Part shown: positions 1-9,391 of the stretch, in pieces
How the letters are laid out: each line of letters starts with the position of its first letter
Position numbering within the stretch: the stretch's first letter is position 1
NCBI GenBank assembly: GCA_947487165.1
Contig: CANKWX010000006.1
Coordinates: forward strand, 1-64,000
Reading direction: 5' to 3'
DNA from: Burkholderiales bacterium
GTDB taxonomy: Bacteria > Pseudomonadota > Gammaproteobacteria > Burkholderiales > Burkholderiaceae_E
Length of the DNA: 64,000 bases
Made by a program: the position numbers and the translations under genes
Notes under the pieces: generated by a model
Seen by the model: the letters and a program-made list of their open reading frames with translations, nothing else
Told to the model about the DNA's origin: nothing
Database searches by the model: none

Positions 1-1
1 C

Positions 2-466
2 TACAAGTTTTCGCGCAAGCCCACCGGCGACATCCTGGCGATCTCGCGCATCAAGGAAATCAACGCGCGCCTGCCCAACACCCATCTGGTGATGCACGGC
101 TCCTCCTCGGTGCCGCAAGACCTGCTGGCGATCATCCGCCAGTACGGCGGCGCCATGAAAGAGACCTATGGCGTGCCGGTCGAAGAGATCCAGGAAGCGA
201 TCAAGTTCGGCGTTCGCAAGATCAACATCGATACCGACATCCGCCTGGCCATGACGGCTGCGGTGCGCAAATACCTGGCTGAAAACCCCGACAAATTCGA
301 TCCGCGCGATTTTCTCAAGCCGGCCCGCGAGGCGGCAAAGCTGATCTGCGCCCAGCGCTATCGCGAGTTCGGTTGCGCCGGTCAGGCCAGCAAGATCAAG
401 CCGACCACCCTGTCGGTCATGATCGAACGCTATCGCAAGGGCGAACTCGCCCAGACCGTGGTCTGA
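2..466 (+). CDS. fba: Fructose-bisphosphate aldolase class II, C-terminal part (cut by window edge)
   Basis: The frame is open from the window edge and encodes the last 154 residues of a class II (zinc-dependent) fructose-1,6-bisphosphate aldolase, a cytoplasmic enzyme of glycolysis, gluconeogenesis or the Calvin cycle. Visible family signatures are HGSSSVP near the start of the fragment and [14 protein letters not shown] in the middle, which in this family bind the substrate phosphate. The usual full length in betaproteobacteria is about 350 residues, so the N-terminal half with the zinc-binding histidines lies outside the window. The start codon cannot be seen. The family call is secure; fba versus cbbA naming cannot be settled here. 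Confidence 0.95.
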   Translation, partial: YKFSRKPTGDILAISRIKEINARLPNTHLVMHGSSSVPQDLLAIIRQYGGAMKETYGVPVEEIQEAIKFGVRKINIDTDIRLAMTAAVRKYLAENPDKFDPRDFLKPAREAAKLICAQRYREFGCAGQASKIKPTTLSVMIERYRKGELAQTVV

Positions 467-524
467 GCCGCAAGGCTGCGCAGATCAGAGCGGGTTTGCC
501 CAGAGCCGGTTTACCGGAACGCTG

Positions 525-1343
525 ATGCCAAGGTTTGCTGCCAACCTGTCGATGATGTACACCGAGCATCCCTTCCTCGAGCGCTTTGCCGCCGCCGCCG
601 AGGATGGGTTTGCTGGGGTCGAGTTTCTGTTCCCGTATGAGTTCGAGCCGCAGGCGATTGCCGATGCGCTGGCCGCCAACGGTCTGGAGCAGGTGCTCTT
701 CAATACCGTCCCGGGCGACATGCAGGCCGGTGAGCGAGGCTTGGCTGCCGTGCCGGGTCGAAATGCCGATTTTCTGGCCGGTGTTGATCTGGCGATCGCC
801 TATGCCCGCGTTCTGGGCACCCGACGTCTGCATGCGATGGCAGGCGTGATGCCTGCCAACACTGCCGGGTCCGGTTCGGCGTCGGCTGCCGTCATCGATG
901 CGTCCACTCGCCAGCGCTGGCACGACACCTATGTGGCCAACCTGCGCGAGGCCGCCCGCCGGTGCGCGGATGCCGGCATCACGCTGCTGATCGAGCCGAT
1001 CAATCCCCGCGACATTCCGGGTTATTTCCTGAACACGCAGGCTGATGCGCATGCGATCGTGGCCGAGGTGGGCGCCGCCAACCTCAAGGTCCAGATGGAT
1101 CTGTATCACTGCCAGATCGTCGAGGGCGATCTGGCCAGCCGCATCCGCCAATTTCTGCCCGGCGTCGGCCACATGCAGATCGCCGGCGTACCGCATCGCC
1201 ATGAGCCCGATCTGGGCGAAGTGAACTATCCCTTTCTGTTTGCGCTGCTCGATGAACTCGGCTACCAGGGCTGGATCGGATGCGAATACCGGCCGCGCGG
1301 CCTGACCTCGGCCGGACTCGGCTGGCTCGCGCCCTGGCGCTGA
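525..1343 (+). CDS. hyi: Hydroxypyruvate isomerase family protein
   Basis: This 272-residue protein matches the Hyi/OtnI branch of the xylose-isomerase-like TIM-barrel family, which interconverts hydroxypyruvate and tartronate semialdehyde or isomerises related keto acids. It opens with [13 protein letters not shown]. Candidate metal-binding and catalytic acids are Glu157 (LLIEPIN), Asp192 (QMDLYHCQ) and Glu254 (GCEYRPRG). A Ser/Ala-rich loop at about residues 111-127 makes it slightly longer than the usual roughly 258 residues. It lies 58 bp after the aldolase gene and 132 bp before purC, so it could be read with the aldolase. The family is clear; the exact substrate is inferred. Confidence 0.85.
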   Translation: MPRFAANLSMMYTEHPFLERFAAAAEDGFAGVEFLFPYEFEPQAIADALAANGLEQVLFNTVPGDMQAGERGLAAVPGRNADFLAGVDLAIAYARVLGTRRLHAMAGVMPANTAGSGSASAAVIDASTRQRWHDTYVANLREAARRCADAGITLLIEPINPRDIPGYFLNTQADAHAIVAEVGAANLKVQMDLYHCQIVEGDLASRIRQFLPGVGHMQIAGVPHRHEPDLGEVNYPFLFALLDELGYQGWIGCEYRPRGLTSAGLGWLAPWR

Positions 1344-1475
1344 GGGCGCGGCCTCGCGCCTGAGCGTCGCGCTGGCCCATTTTCGCTGATCCGCGCTGGC
1401 CCGCCGCGGCGGATGCCAGCATGCCTCGGGCACAATGCAGGGTTGCATCCTTCACTTTTGTTCAGGTCATTGCCT

Positions 1476-2372
1476 ATGTCGACAGCCCTTTTCCAGAGCG
1501 AACTGCATTCGCTGCCGCTGCTGGGGCGCGGCAAGGTCCGCGACAACTTCGCAGTGGGTGCCGACAAGCTGCTGATCGTCACCAGCGATCGTCTGTCGGC
1601 CTTCGATGTGGTCATGAACGAGGCGATTCCCGACAAGGGGCGGGTGCTCAACCAGATGGCGCTCTTCTGGTTCGAGATGCTGGCCGATGTGGTGCCTAAC
1701 CATCTGACCGGTATCGCCCCCGAGACGGTGGTTGCGCCCGACGAGCTCAGACAGGTGGCGGGCCGGTCGATGGTGGTCAGGCGCCTTGCGCCGATCATGG
1801 TTGAGGCGGTGGTCCGCGGCTATCTGATCGGGTCGGGCTGGAAGGACTATCAGGCCAGCGGATCGGTCTGCGGCATCGCTCTGCCCGGGGGTCTGCAGCT
1901 TGCGCAAAAGCTGCCCGAGCCGATCTTCACGCCGGCCCGAAAGGCCGAGCACGGCGAGCATGATGAAAACATTTCTTTCGAGGCGATGGTCACGGCCATC
2001 GGCGAGCCGTTGGCCATGCGCATTCGAGAAGTGTCGCTCACGCTCTATGCGCGAGCGGCCGCCTTTGCCGCCACCCGCGGCATCCTGATCGCCGACACCA
2101 AGTTTGAATTCGGGCTCGATGAGGCGGGTACGCTCTATCTGATGGATGAAGTGCTGACCGCCGACTCCTCGCGCTTCTGGCCGGCCGACTCGTATCAGGT
2201 CGGCATCTCGCCGCCGAGTTTCGACAAGCAATATGTGCGCGACTATCTTGAGTCCCTGACCGACTGGGGCAAGACCGCACCACCGCCCGCCCTGCCGCCC
2301 GAGGTCGTCGAGCGCACCGCGGCCAAGTATCGTGAGGCGCTGCATCGGCTGACCGGCCAGACCCTCGCCTGA
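1476..2372 (+). CDS. purC: Phosphoribosylaminoimidazole-succinocarboxamide synthase (SAICAR synthetase)
   Basis: PurC condenses CAIR with aspartate using ATP in purine synthesis. The 298-residue product begins [21 protein letters not shown] and shows the GRGKVRD nucleotide-binding start, [11 protein letters not shown] and DTKFEFG motifs of the family. Its length fits the longer form found in Burkholderiales rather than the roughly 237-residue enteric form. I chose ATG 1476 over an in-frame ATG at 1413 because family homology starts there. It is followed by purE and purK in the same direction, forming a purine-synthesis cluster. Confidence 0.96.
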   Translation: MSTALFQSELHSLPLLGRGKVRDNFAVGADKLLIVTSDRLSAFDVVMNEAIPDKGRVLNQMALFWFEMLADVVPNHLTGIAPETVVAPDELRQVAGRSMVVRRLAPIMVEAVVRGYLIGSGWKDYQASGSVCGIALPGGLQLAQKLPEPIFTPARKAEHGEHDENISFEAMVTAIGEPLAMRIREVSLTLYARAAAFAATRGILIADTKFEFGLDEAGTLYLMDEVLTADSSRFWPADSYQVGISPPSFDKQYVRDYLESLTDWGKTAPPPALPPEVVERTAAKYREALHRLTGQTLA

Positions 2373-2436
2373 GGCGTGCCCGGTCGGTGTCAATCATAGG
2401 CGTCATGAAGGTCGAAGCATTTTTCGGGAGCATCCA

Positions 2437-2937
2437 ATGAGCGAAGTCGCGCCGGTTGTCGGTGTGGTGATGGGCAGCAGCAGCGATTGGGAAGTCATGC
2501 GGCATGCGGTCGAGATGCTGGCGTCTTTCGATGTGCCGCATGAATACAAGGTGGTGTCGGCCCATCGCATGCCTGACGAAATGTTCGACTACGCGCAGAC
2601 AGCGCGCACCCGTGGCCTGCGCGCGATCATCGCCGGGGCGGGCGGTGCGGCGCATCTGCCGGGCATGATCGCCGCCAAGACCATCGTGCCGGTCTATGGC
2701 GTGCCGGTGCCCTCCAAATATCTGCGTGGCGAGGATTCACTGCTGTCGATCGTCCAGATGCCGCGTGGCATTCCGGTGGCCACCTTCGCGATCGGTGAGG
2801 CTGGTGCGGCTAATGCCGCGCTGCATGTGGTGGCGATGCTGGCCGGTCACGACCCGGTGCTCGCCGGCAGGCTGCAGGACTTTCGTCGGCAGCAATCGGA
2901 TGCGGCCCGCGCAATGGCCCTGCCGCCGGCGGGCTGA
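2437..2937 (+). CDS. purE: N5-carboxyaminoimidazole ribonucleotide mutase
   Basis: PurE class I converts N5-CAIR made by PurK into CAIR. The 166-residue protein carries GVVMGSSSDWEVM at residues 9-21 (phosphate-binding loop), SAHRMPDEM with the catalytic histidine, and the GAGGAAHLPGM stretch. The next gene, purK, starts 4 bp after this stop codon, so the two are almost certainly co-translated. The length agrees with bacterial PurE (160-170 residues). Confidence 0.97.
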   Translation: MSEVAPVVGVVMGSSSDWEVMRHAVEMLASFDVPHEYKVVSAHRMPDEMFDYAQTARTRGLRAIIAGAGGAAHLPGMIAAKTIVPVYGVPVPSKYLRGEDSLLSIVQMPRGIPVATFAIGEAGAANAALHVVAMLAGHDPVLAGRLQDFRRQQSDAARAMALPPAG

Positions 2938-2941
2938 TCCG

Positions 2942-4186
2942 ATGACCAATGCGAGCGATTCGGCCCTGCCCGATGTGACGACGACCGTGCTTGCCGTTCC
3001 GGCATCCCCAGCCCGACCGGCTCAGAGTGCCCTGCCGCCCGGATCATGGCTGGGCTTGCTGGGAGGCGGCCAGCTCGGGCGCATGTTCTGCATGGCCGCG
3101 CAAAGCCTCGGCTATCGGGTCTGCGTGCTCGATCCGGGTGCCGACAGCCCGGCGGGTTCGGTCGCTGACCGGCATATTCAGGCCGACTATCTCGATGCCG
3201 TCGCGCTCAACCAGCTCGCCAGCCTGTGCGGCGCAGCCACCACTGAGTTCGAGAATGTGCCGGCCGCAGCACTCGAGCGTCTGGCGCGTGATATCGCGGT
3301 GAGTCCGGCGGCAGCGGCTGTTGCGATCGCGCAGGACCGCCTTGCTGAAAAGCGCTTCATTCGGGGCTGTGGCATCGAGGTCGCGCCCTACTGTGAGGTC
3401 GCGTCGCGCCAAGACCTGCTCAATGCCGATGAGGCGCTCTTTCCGGCCATCCTGAAAGTCGCGCGCTTGGGCTACGACGGCAAGGGTCAGGCGCGGGTGG
3501 CCAATCGCAGCGAGGCCTTGGCCGCCTTCGAGGGGGCGGACGGATTCGGCGGTGTGCCGTGTGTGCTCGAAAAACGCCTGGCGCTGAAGCTCGAATTGTC
3601 CGTGGTGGTTGCGCGCGGTTTTGATGGGCGGGCCGTGGCCTATCCGGCGGCCGAAAACGAACATCGCAACGGCATCCTTGCGCTGTCTTGTGTGCCGGCA
3701 CGGGTCGATGCCGCGATTGCGAAGCAGGCAGCCGATGCCACGCTCGAGATTGCCGCGCGCCTGAACTATGTCGGCGTGTTGTGCGTCGAGTTTTTTCTGC
3801 TCGAAGACGGCCGGCTGGTGGTCAATGAAATGGCGCCGCGGCCGCACAATTCGGGCCACTACAGCATCGATGCCTGCATCACCAGCCAGTTCGAGCAGCA
3901 GGTGAGGGTGCTCACCCGATTGCCTCTGGGGTCGGTCGAGATGCACAGCCCGGCGGTGATGGTCAATCTGCTTGGTGACTGCTGGTTCACCGAGGGTTCA
4001 GGCAGCGCGGCGCGCGAGCCCGACTGGCCGGCGGTGTTGGCCCATCCCCGTGTGAAGCTGCATCTGTACGGCAAGTCGCAGGCGCGCCCCGGCCGCAAGA
4101 TGGGCCATGCGACGGTGCTCGGCGAGACGCTCGCGTCGTGTGCCCGCACTGCGGCCGACATCGAGACCCTGCTGGGTATCCGCTGA
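2942..4186 (+). CDS. purK: N5-carboxyaminoimidazole ribonucleotide synthase
   Basis: PurK is an ATP-grasp enzyme that makes N5-CAIR from AIR, bicarbonate and ATP. The 414-residue product has a family start at LGLLGGGQLGRMFCMAA (residues about 37-53), an ATP-grasp core (ILKVARLGYDGKGQ), the metal-binding FFLLEDGRLVVNEMAPRPHNSGH segment and a C-terminal HLYGKSQARPGRKMGH segment. About 36 low-complexity residues precede the core, more than in E. coli PurK. I use ATG 2942 because it lies directly behind purE, but a start further inside cannot be excluded. Confidence 0.95.
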   Translation: MTNASDSALPDVTTTVLAVPASPARPAQSALPPGSWLGLLGGGQLGRMFCMAAQSLGYRVCVLDPGADSPAGSVADRHIQADYLDAVALNQLASLCGAATTEFENVPAAALERLARDIAVSPAAAAVAIAQDRLAEKRFIRGCGIEVAPYCEVASRQDLLNADEALFPAILKVARLGYDGKGQARVANRSEALAAFEGADGFGGVPCVLEKRLALKLELSVVVARGFDGRAVAYPAAENEHRNGILALSCVPARVDAAIAKQAADATLEIAARLNYVGVLCVEFFLLEDGRLVVNEMAPRPHNSGHYSIDACITSQFEQQVRVLTRLPLGSVEMHSPAVMVNLLGDCWFTEGSGSAAREPDWPAVLAHPRVKLHLYGKSQARPGRKMGHATVLGETLASCARTAADIETLLGIR

Positions 4187-4205
4187 TGGGCTCAGGCTGC
4201 GCGCA

Positions 4206-5216
4206 ATGAGCACGACCTCGCCGATCGAAGCACCGACGCCCGATGCGATCGAGCGCGCGGCACGCATCCTCATTGCAGGCGGCCTGGTAGCCCTGCCGAC
4301 CGAAACCGTTTACGGGCTCGGTGCCGATGCCGCACAGCGGGATGCGGTGGCCGGCATCTATGCGCTCAAGGGCCGGCCGGCCGATCATCCGCTGATCGTG
4401 CATGTGGTCGATACGGCGCAGGCGCTGACATGGGCGAGCTTTGATGAGCGGGCGCTCACCCTCGCTCGCCACTTCTGGCCGGGGCCGCTCACCCTGATCC
4501 TGCCGCGTCTGCCCCAGGCGCCGGCCTGGGCGTGTGGCGGCGAAGCCAGCATCGGTCTGCGTTGCCCTTCACATCCGGTGGCCCGCGCGCTGCTTGAGCG
4601 TTTTACGCAGCTTGGCGGCAGTGGTGTCGCCGCGCCCTCGGCCAATCGTTTCGGCAAGGTCAGCCCGACCCAGGCGCGTCATGTGCTCGATGACCTCGGC
4701 GAGCATGCGCCGCTGATTCTCGATGGCGGGCCCTGCGACGTGGGCGTGGAGTCGACCATTGTTGATCTGACCCGCGAGACCGCGCGATTGCTGCGGCCCG
4801 GGCGCATCCGGCGCGAAGCGATCGAACAGGTGCTGGGCGCGCCGCTGGCCGATCGCGATGCCCAGGCGCCACGGGCCTCGGGCACGCTGGCGGCCCACTA
4901 CAGCCCACGTGCGCCCCTCGAGTTGATTGATGCCGGGGCGCTTGCCGCGCGCCTGGCCGATTGCGCGCAATCCGGGTTGTCAATCGGCCTGTGGTCGTCC
5001 GAGCCACCGGTCACCGGACCGGCAGCGTCGCGTGTCCGATGGATCGCAGCACCTGCGCAGGCCGATGCCTGGGAGGCTGAGCTCTACGATGCCTTGCGCC
5101 GATTCGATGCCGCCAATGTCAATCGGATTATTGTCGTCAGGCCGCCGGCGAGCCCCGATTGGGAAGCGGTGAGAGATCGGCTGATGCGGGCCGCGGCGGC
5201 ATCCCAGAGCGGCTGA
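4206..5216 (+). CDS. tsaC: L-threonylcarbamoyladenylate synthase, Sua5 type
   Basis: The enzyme makes threonylcarbamoyl-AMP from threonine, bicarbonate and ATP, the first step of the t6A37 modification of ANN-decoding tRNAs. The 336-residue product has the YrdC core at about residues 14-200, with LPTETVYGLGADA at its start and GVAAPSANRFGKVSPT further in. A linker (ASGTLAAHYSPRAP) and a C-terminal Sua5 domain make it a two-domain Sua5-type protein rather than the short TsaC. It follows purK by 19 bp. ATG 4206 fits the family start better than upstream in-frame codons inside purK. Confidence 0.93.
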   Translation: MSTTSPIEAPTPDAIERAARILIAGGLVALPTETVYGLGADAAQRDAVAGIYALKGRPADHPLIVHVVDTAQALTWASFDERALTLARHFWPGPLTLILPRLPQAPAWACGGEASIGLRCPSHPVARALLERFTQLGGSGVAAPSANRFGKVSPTQARHVLDDLGEHAPLILDGGPCDVGVESTIVDLTRETARLLRPGRIRREAIEQVLGAPLADRDAQAPRASGTLAAHYSPRAPLELIDAGALAARLADCAQSGLSIGLWSSEPPVTGPAASRVRWIAAPAQADAWEAELYDALRRFDAANVNRIIVVRPPASPDWEAVRDRLMRAAAASQSG

Positions 5217-5252
5217 GCCGAATCAGCTCAGGGCCAGAGCCTGGGCAGGTGT

Positions 5253-5591
5253 TCAGCCTTCGCCCCCTTGAGGGCCATAGAAGACCACCCAGGTGACGAA
5301 ATCGTCGCTGAAGTCTTCAAACCGGTGTTCGAGGCCCGCCGCAACAAAAAATGCATCGCCACTGGCGCAGTCAAAGCGCTGCGAGCCGATCAGCAGGTGC
5401 GCTGTGCCGCAATGAATGAAGTACAACTCGTCCTGGGTATGAGGCTGCTGCCGGTCTTGACCCTTGGGCGCAAACACCTCGACGGACATTGAACCGCCCG
5501 CCATCATGGTGACAAATGGTGCCCCGGCAGGATAGGTGTCAGTGGCTTCACCGGGTAGACGCTTCAAGGCCTGCTGCAAAGAGACTTTCAT
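5253..5591 (-). CDS. Small cupin-domain protein
   Basis: This 112-residue protein is a single conserved beta-barrel cupin. Motif 1 is PHTQDELYFIHCGTAHLLIG (about residues 50-69) and motif 2 is GDAFFVAAGLEHRFEDFSDD (about 78-97). His51, Glu55 and His89 are plausible metal ligands. It is the last gene of the leftward benzoate operon, 9 bp after the ccdB-like remnant, so it may be transcribed with bclA and the importer. Small cupins of this type can be sugar or acid isomerases, dioxygenase-like proteins or sensors; nothing here shows the substrate. Confidence 0.8.
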   Translation of the reverse strand: MKVSLQQALKRLPGEATDTYPAGAPFVTMMAGGSMSVEVFAPKGQDRQQPHTQDELYFIHCGTAHLLIGSQRFDCASGDAFFVAAGLEHRFEDFSDDFVTWVVFYGPQGGEG

Positions 5592-5600
5592 GTTTTCGCT

Positions 5601-5996
5601 TCATTCGTCGGTTGATGCAAAGGATGCGGCCAGACGCGTTGGTGAGCCTATGAAAAGTTCGCGACCTTCAGGGTCACCCACGCCACACCGAGCCGCTTCT
5701 CCGCCACGATAAATGCCCGACAACACCACATCCATGGCTGCCACCAGCAGGCTGGCCTGTGCGGCGACATTGCCCACTGGTCGGCGCAAGGCTTTTTCTG
5801 GAAGGGGCGCGGCATAGTGAGCCAGCGCGTGCAGGCGCTTGCCCTTGACCGTGATGATCGGACAAAGCGCAGTGGGCACCTTGATCGCAAGGTCGAGTTC
5901 GGCCAGGGGAATCGTCAGCCGCGTGGCCAGGGCATCGAGCAGGTCGCTCTGGATCACGACCACGTAAGGAATGCCCTCAGCGCCGCTGCGGCTCAG
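5601..5996 (-). pseudogene. CcdB-like gyrase toxin remnant lacking its normal start
   Basis: The reading frame matches CcdB, the gyrase-poisoning toxin of ccdAB modules: IPYVVVIQSDLLDALATRL, then IPL, LCPIITV and a C-terminal AAMDVVLSGI resembling the gyrase-contact end of CcdB. Two things are abnormal. The usual first 15-20 residues have no start codon: homology seems to run upstream of the first GTG (5963) into a segment reading SRSGAEG that overlaps the livF stop codon, with only a CTG at 5996. At the other end the frame continues about 36 residues past the Gly-Ile where CcdB normally stops. No ccdA antitoxin is adjacent. I read it as a damaged gene; a GTG-started shortened protein is possible. 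Confidence 0.65.
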
Positions 5997-6706
5997 ACTC
6001 CGAGAAACCGATGCAACTGCGCCGGATCGGCGGCCAGCACCGCAGACGGCGCATCGAGGGCGACCTGCCCCTTGACCATCACGGTGACCCGGTCGCTGGC
6101 CTGCAGCACCGATCGGAAGTTTTTGTCGACCACCACAATCGCAATACCATCGGCCCGCACGGTGGCGATGATCCGCCAGATCTCGGCCACGATCAGCGGC
6201 GCCAGACCTTCGGTGGCTTCATCGAGAAAGAGCAGGTCGGGGTTGGTCATGAGTGCACGACCGATCGAGAGCATCTGCTGCTCGCCGCCCGACAGTTGCG
6301 TGCCGCCATGGTCGCGCCGTTCGTTCAATCGCGGGAAGGTCTCGAGCACACGCTCCAGGGTCCAGTCGCGGCGACCGCCTGCGCCGGTACGTGCGGCCAT
6401 CTGCAAGTTTTCGATGACCGAGAGCGTCGGGAAGATGCCGCGGCCCTCCGGCACGTAGCCGATACCGGCCCGGGCGATGCGATAGGGCGGCGCATTGTGC
6501 ATCGGCTTGCCGTTGATCAGGATCTCGCCTGCGCGCACCGGCAGCAGACCGAGCAGCGACTTGATCAGCGTGGTCTTGCCCATGCCGTTGCGGCCCATCA
6601 GTCCGACCGCTTCACCGCGAGCAACGCGAAAGTCGACATCGCGAAGGACGTGGCTGGCACCGTAGTAGGTGTTCAGCCCTCGGGCGTCGATCAGCGATTC
6701 AGCCAT
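5993..6706 (-). CDS. livF: Branched-chain-type ABC importer, ATP-binding protein LivF
   Basis: This 237-residue protein is the second ATPase of a hydrophobic-amino-acid-type (HAAT) importer. It shows Walker A GRNGMGKTT, the LSGGEQQ signature and Walker B LLFLDEATEGLAP. It starts at ATG 6706, overlapping the end of livG by 8 bp, which suggests translational coupling. It lies with bclA on one leftward transcription unit, so the substrate is more likely benzoate or a related aromatic acid than leucine; this is inferred from context. Confidence 0.93.
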   Translation of the reverse strand: MAESLIDARGLNTYYGASHVLRDVDFRVARGEAVGLMGRNGMGKTTLIKSLLGLLPVRAGEILINGKPMHNAPPYRIARAGIGYVPEGRGIFPTLSVIENLQMAARTGAGGRRDWTLERVLETFPRLNERRDHGGTQLSGGEQQMLSIGRALMTNPDLLFLDEATEGLAPLIVAEIWRIIATVRADGIAIVVVDKNFRSVLQASDRVTVMVKGQVALDAPSAVLAADPAQLHRFLGV

Positions 6707-7454
6707 GAGTCGGCTCACCCGATGCACCGCCGAGATACGCCGCCTGCACCTGCTCGCTCGCCTTGATCTCGGCCGGATTGCCACTGGCCAGCACCCGGCC
6801 TTCGACCATGACGGTGAGCACATCGGCGAGCGCAAACACCGCATCCATGTCGTGTTCGACCAGCAGGATGGCGTGATCGGCCTTGAGTTTTGCGATCAGG
6901 GCCACCATGCGCATCGACTCCTCGGCACCCATGCCGGCCAGCGGTTCGTCAAGCAGCAGCAGGCGCGGTGCGGTGGCTAGCGACAGGGCGATCTCGAGTT
7001 GCCGCTGCTCGCCATGCGACAGCGTGCTGGCGATGCGGTCTTCGCGGCCGTCGAGTTCGGCCTGCGCGATCGCGCGACGCGCCAGGGCCAGCGAGGCCTG
7101 GTCGCTGTCGGCAGGCGTGAAAAGCCGCCAGGCCTGCGGTGCGCGCGACTGCGCAGCCAGCCGGCAGTTTTCAAGCACCGTGAAGCTCGAAAAGATATTG
7201 GTCTTCTGGTAGCTGCGCCCCACGCCCATGCGAGAGATGCGATCGGCTGGCCAGCCGGCGATCTCCTGACCATCGAGCCGGATCGAGCCTGCGCTGGGTG
7301 CGAGGTCGCCCGAGAGCATATTGATCAGCGTGCTCTTGCCGGCGCCATTGGGGCCGATCACCACATGCACCTGACCGACGCTGACCTGCAGGCTGACATC
7401 GGCATTGGCGCGCAGCCCGCCGAACTGTTTGCTCAGTGCACTGACCTCAAGCAT
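6699..7454 (-). CDS. livG: Branched-chain-type ABC importer, ATP-binding protein LivG
   Basis: The 251-residue ATPase has Walker A GPNGAGKST, a variant signature LSHGEQRQLE and Walker B LLLLDEPLAGMG, followed by an EHDMDAVFALAD H-loop segment typical of LivG. It starts 11 bp after livM and overlaps livF by 8 bp. It would drive import together with LivF through the LivH/LivM membrane channel. Confidence 0.94.
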   Translation of the reverse strand: MLEVSALSKQFGGLRANADVSLQVSVGQVHVVIGPNGAGKSTLINMLSGDLAPSAGSIRLDGQEIAGWPADRISRMGVGRSYQKTNIFSSFTVLENCRLAAQSRAPQAWRLFTPADSDQASLALARRAIAQAELDGREDRIASTLSHGEQRQLEIALSLATAPRLLLLDEPLAGMGAEESMRMVALIAKLKADHAILLVEHDMDAVFALADVLTVMVEGRVLASGNPAEIKASEQVQAAYLGGASGEPTHG

Positions 7455-7465
7455 GACGATCGACC

Positions 7466-8488
7466 TCAGTCATCGCGCTTGTCAGTCGTCGCAGGGGGTG
7501 TGCGCCGATGGCCGCCGGCCAGCCCGATCAGACCCCGGGGCAAAAAGCAGGCCACCGCGACGATGATGATGCCCATCATCAATTGCCAGTGCCGCGCCAG
7601 CCCACCGAAGACGGTGTCGTCCTTGAAGAACTCCTCCAGCAGCACGAAGACAAACGCGCCGATGATCGATCCCGACAGCGTGCCCATACCGCCCAGGATC
7701 ACCATCATCATCACCGCGCCCGACTGGTGCCACGAGATGATCTCGGGATTGACGAAGCCGAATTGCGCGGCCGACAGATAGCCCGACAGCCCGGCCAGTA
7801 CGCCGGCCAGCACATAGACGCCGAGCTGATAGCGCATCACCGGAAAGCCGATGGCGCGCATGCGGTGTTCGTTGACCCGGATGCCCTGCAGCGCCCGTCC
7901 GAAGCGGGAGTCGAGGATTCGGCGCAGCAGCAGGTAGATGCCGACCATCAGTACCAGCACCAGGTAGTAGAGCGTCGTGCGGTTCTCGAGGTCGAGCAGC
8001 TTGACCTCGCCCCAGCCCACCAGCGGCTTGTTGTTCAGATGCAGGCCATCTGAACCGCCACCGAGCGCGGTGTCGTGGAACACGAAATAGACCATCTGCG
8101 CAAAGGCGAGCGTCACCATGATGAAGTAGATGCCGCGGGTGCGCAGCACGAGTGCGCCGGTGACCAGCGCGAACACTGCGCAGATGGCGAGTGCCGCCGG
8201 CAGCGTGATGAAGATCGACATCGGGTCGTATTTCGGCTGGATCAGCGCCAGCGCATAGCCCGCCAGACCGAAGAAGGCCGCATGGCCCAGGCTCACCAGC
8301 CCGGTGTAGCCGATCAGCAGATCGAGGCTCATCGCAAAGATCGACAGGATCATGACCTTGGTAAGCAGCTGCTGATAAAAAACGCTTTCGGTGAGCGGAA
8401 ACAGCACCAGGCCAACGAGCGCCACCAGGAAGAAGATGGTGAGCGCGCGCGGGTTGGCTTGCGCCATGCCTGGCAAGGGAGCGTCCAT
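7466..8488 (-). CDS. livM: Branched-chain-type ABC importer, permease LivM
   Basis: The 340-residue inner-membrane protein has multiple hydrophobic segments across its length and LivM signatures such as SLDLLIGYTGLVSLGHAAFFGLAGYA near residues 54-79 and the GMGTLSGSIIGA segment. It starts 3 bp after livH and is followed by livG after 11 bp. Its C-terminal tail (HRRTPPATTDKRDD) is hydrophilic and probably cytoplasmic. Confidence 0.93.
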   Translation of the reverse strand: MDAPLPGMAQANPRALTIFFLVALVGLVLFPLTESVFYQQLLTKVMILSIFAMSLDLLIGYTGLVSLGHAAFFGLAGYALALIQPKYDPMSIFITLPAALAICAVFALVTGALVLRTRGIYFIMVTLAFAQMVYFVFHDTALGGGSDGLHLNNKPLVGWGEVKLLDLENRTTLYYLVLVLMVGIYLLLRRILDSRFGRALQGIRVNEHRMRAIGFPVMRYQLGVYVLAGVLAGLSGYLSAAQFGFVNPEIISWHQSGAVMMMVILGGMGTLSGSIIGAFVFVLLEEFFKDDTVFGGLARHWQLMMGIIIVAVACFLPRGLIGLAGGHRRTPPATTDKRDD

Positions 8489-8491
8489 CGA

Positions 8492-9361
8492 TCAGGTCTT
8501 GCGAAACAGCCCTTCCGGGCGAAAGACGAGTACCGCAGCCATCAGCAGATAGACCACCATGCCTGCGACTTGTGGCAGATAGACCTGACCGAAGGTATCG
8601 GCCAGGCCGATCAGCAGGGCCCCCACCAGCGCGCCCTTGACCGAGCCGATGCCACCGATCACCACCACCACGAAGCAGATGATCAGCACCTGGCTGCCCA
8701 TATTCGGATAGACCGACGACACCGGGGCGGCCAGCATGCCAGCGAGTGCAGCGAGCGCCACGCCAAGCGAAAACACGACGGCAAAGAGCATGCGCACATT
8801 GATGCCCATTGCTTCGGTCATCTCGCGGTTGTGGGCACCGGCGCGGATCATCATGCCCAGGCGCGTGTGCCGGATCAGCCAGTGCAGGCCCAGCGCAATC
8901 GCCACACAGGCCGCCGAGATCACCAATCGATAGACCGGATACGAGAGGGTGTCGGTCAGTGCAATCGAGTGATTGAAGATCTCGGGCACTTTGACCCCTT
9001 GTACTTCGTCGCCCCAGATCAGCGAACGAAGCTGCTCGAAGATCAGGATCAGGCCGTAGGTGAGGAGAACCTGGTAGAGATGGTCGCGGCCATAGAAATG
9101 CCGGATCAGCAGCCGCTCGAGTGCGAGACCGAGCAGCACCGACAGCACGATGCCCACCAGAATCGCGGTCAGCAGGTTGCCAAAGTAGGACGCCAGCGAC
9201 CAGGCGAAATAAGCACCGACCATGTAGAAGCTGCCATGGGCGAGGTTGATCACGCCCATGATTCCGAAGATCAGCGTCAGCCCCGACGCCACCAGGAACA
9301 GCAGCAGTCCGTACTGCAGTCCGTTGAGTACCTGGATGAGAATCGGGGCGAGATGATCCAT
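8492..9361 (-). CDS. livH: Branched-chain-type ABC importer, permease LivH
   Basis: The 289-residue inner-membrane protein opens with ILIQVLNGLQYGLLLFLVASG and has the family motif GVINLAHGSFYMVGAYFAW around residues 35-53, plus VVVIGGIGSVKGALVGALLIG in the C-terminal half. It begins 30 bp downstream of the binding-protein gene. The gene order binding protein-H-M-G-F is the usual HAAT order, here with the binding protein first. Confidence 0.93.
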   Translation of the reverse strand: MDHLAPILIQVLNGLQYGLLLFLVASGLTLIFGIMGVINLAHGSFYMVGAYFAWSLASYFGNLLTAILVGIVLSVLLGLALERLLIRHFYGRDHLYQVLLTYGLILIFEQLRSLIWGDEVQGVKVPEIFNHSIALTDTLSYPVYRLVISAACVAIALGLHWLIRHTRLGMMIRAGAHNREMTEAMGINVRMLFAVVFSLGVALAALAGMLAAPVSSVYPNMGSQVLIICFVVVVIGGIGSVKGALVGALLIGLADTFGQVYLPQVAGMVVYLLMAAVLVFRPEGLFRKT

Positions 9362-9391
9362 TGTGAGCTGATGCCTTGGCGGGTTGAGGCC

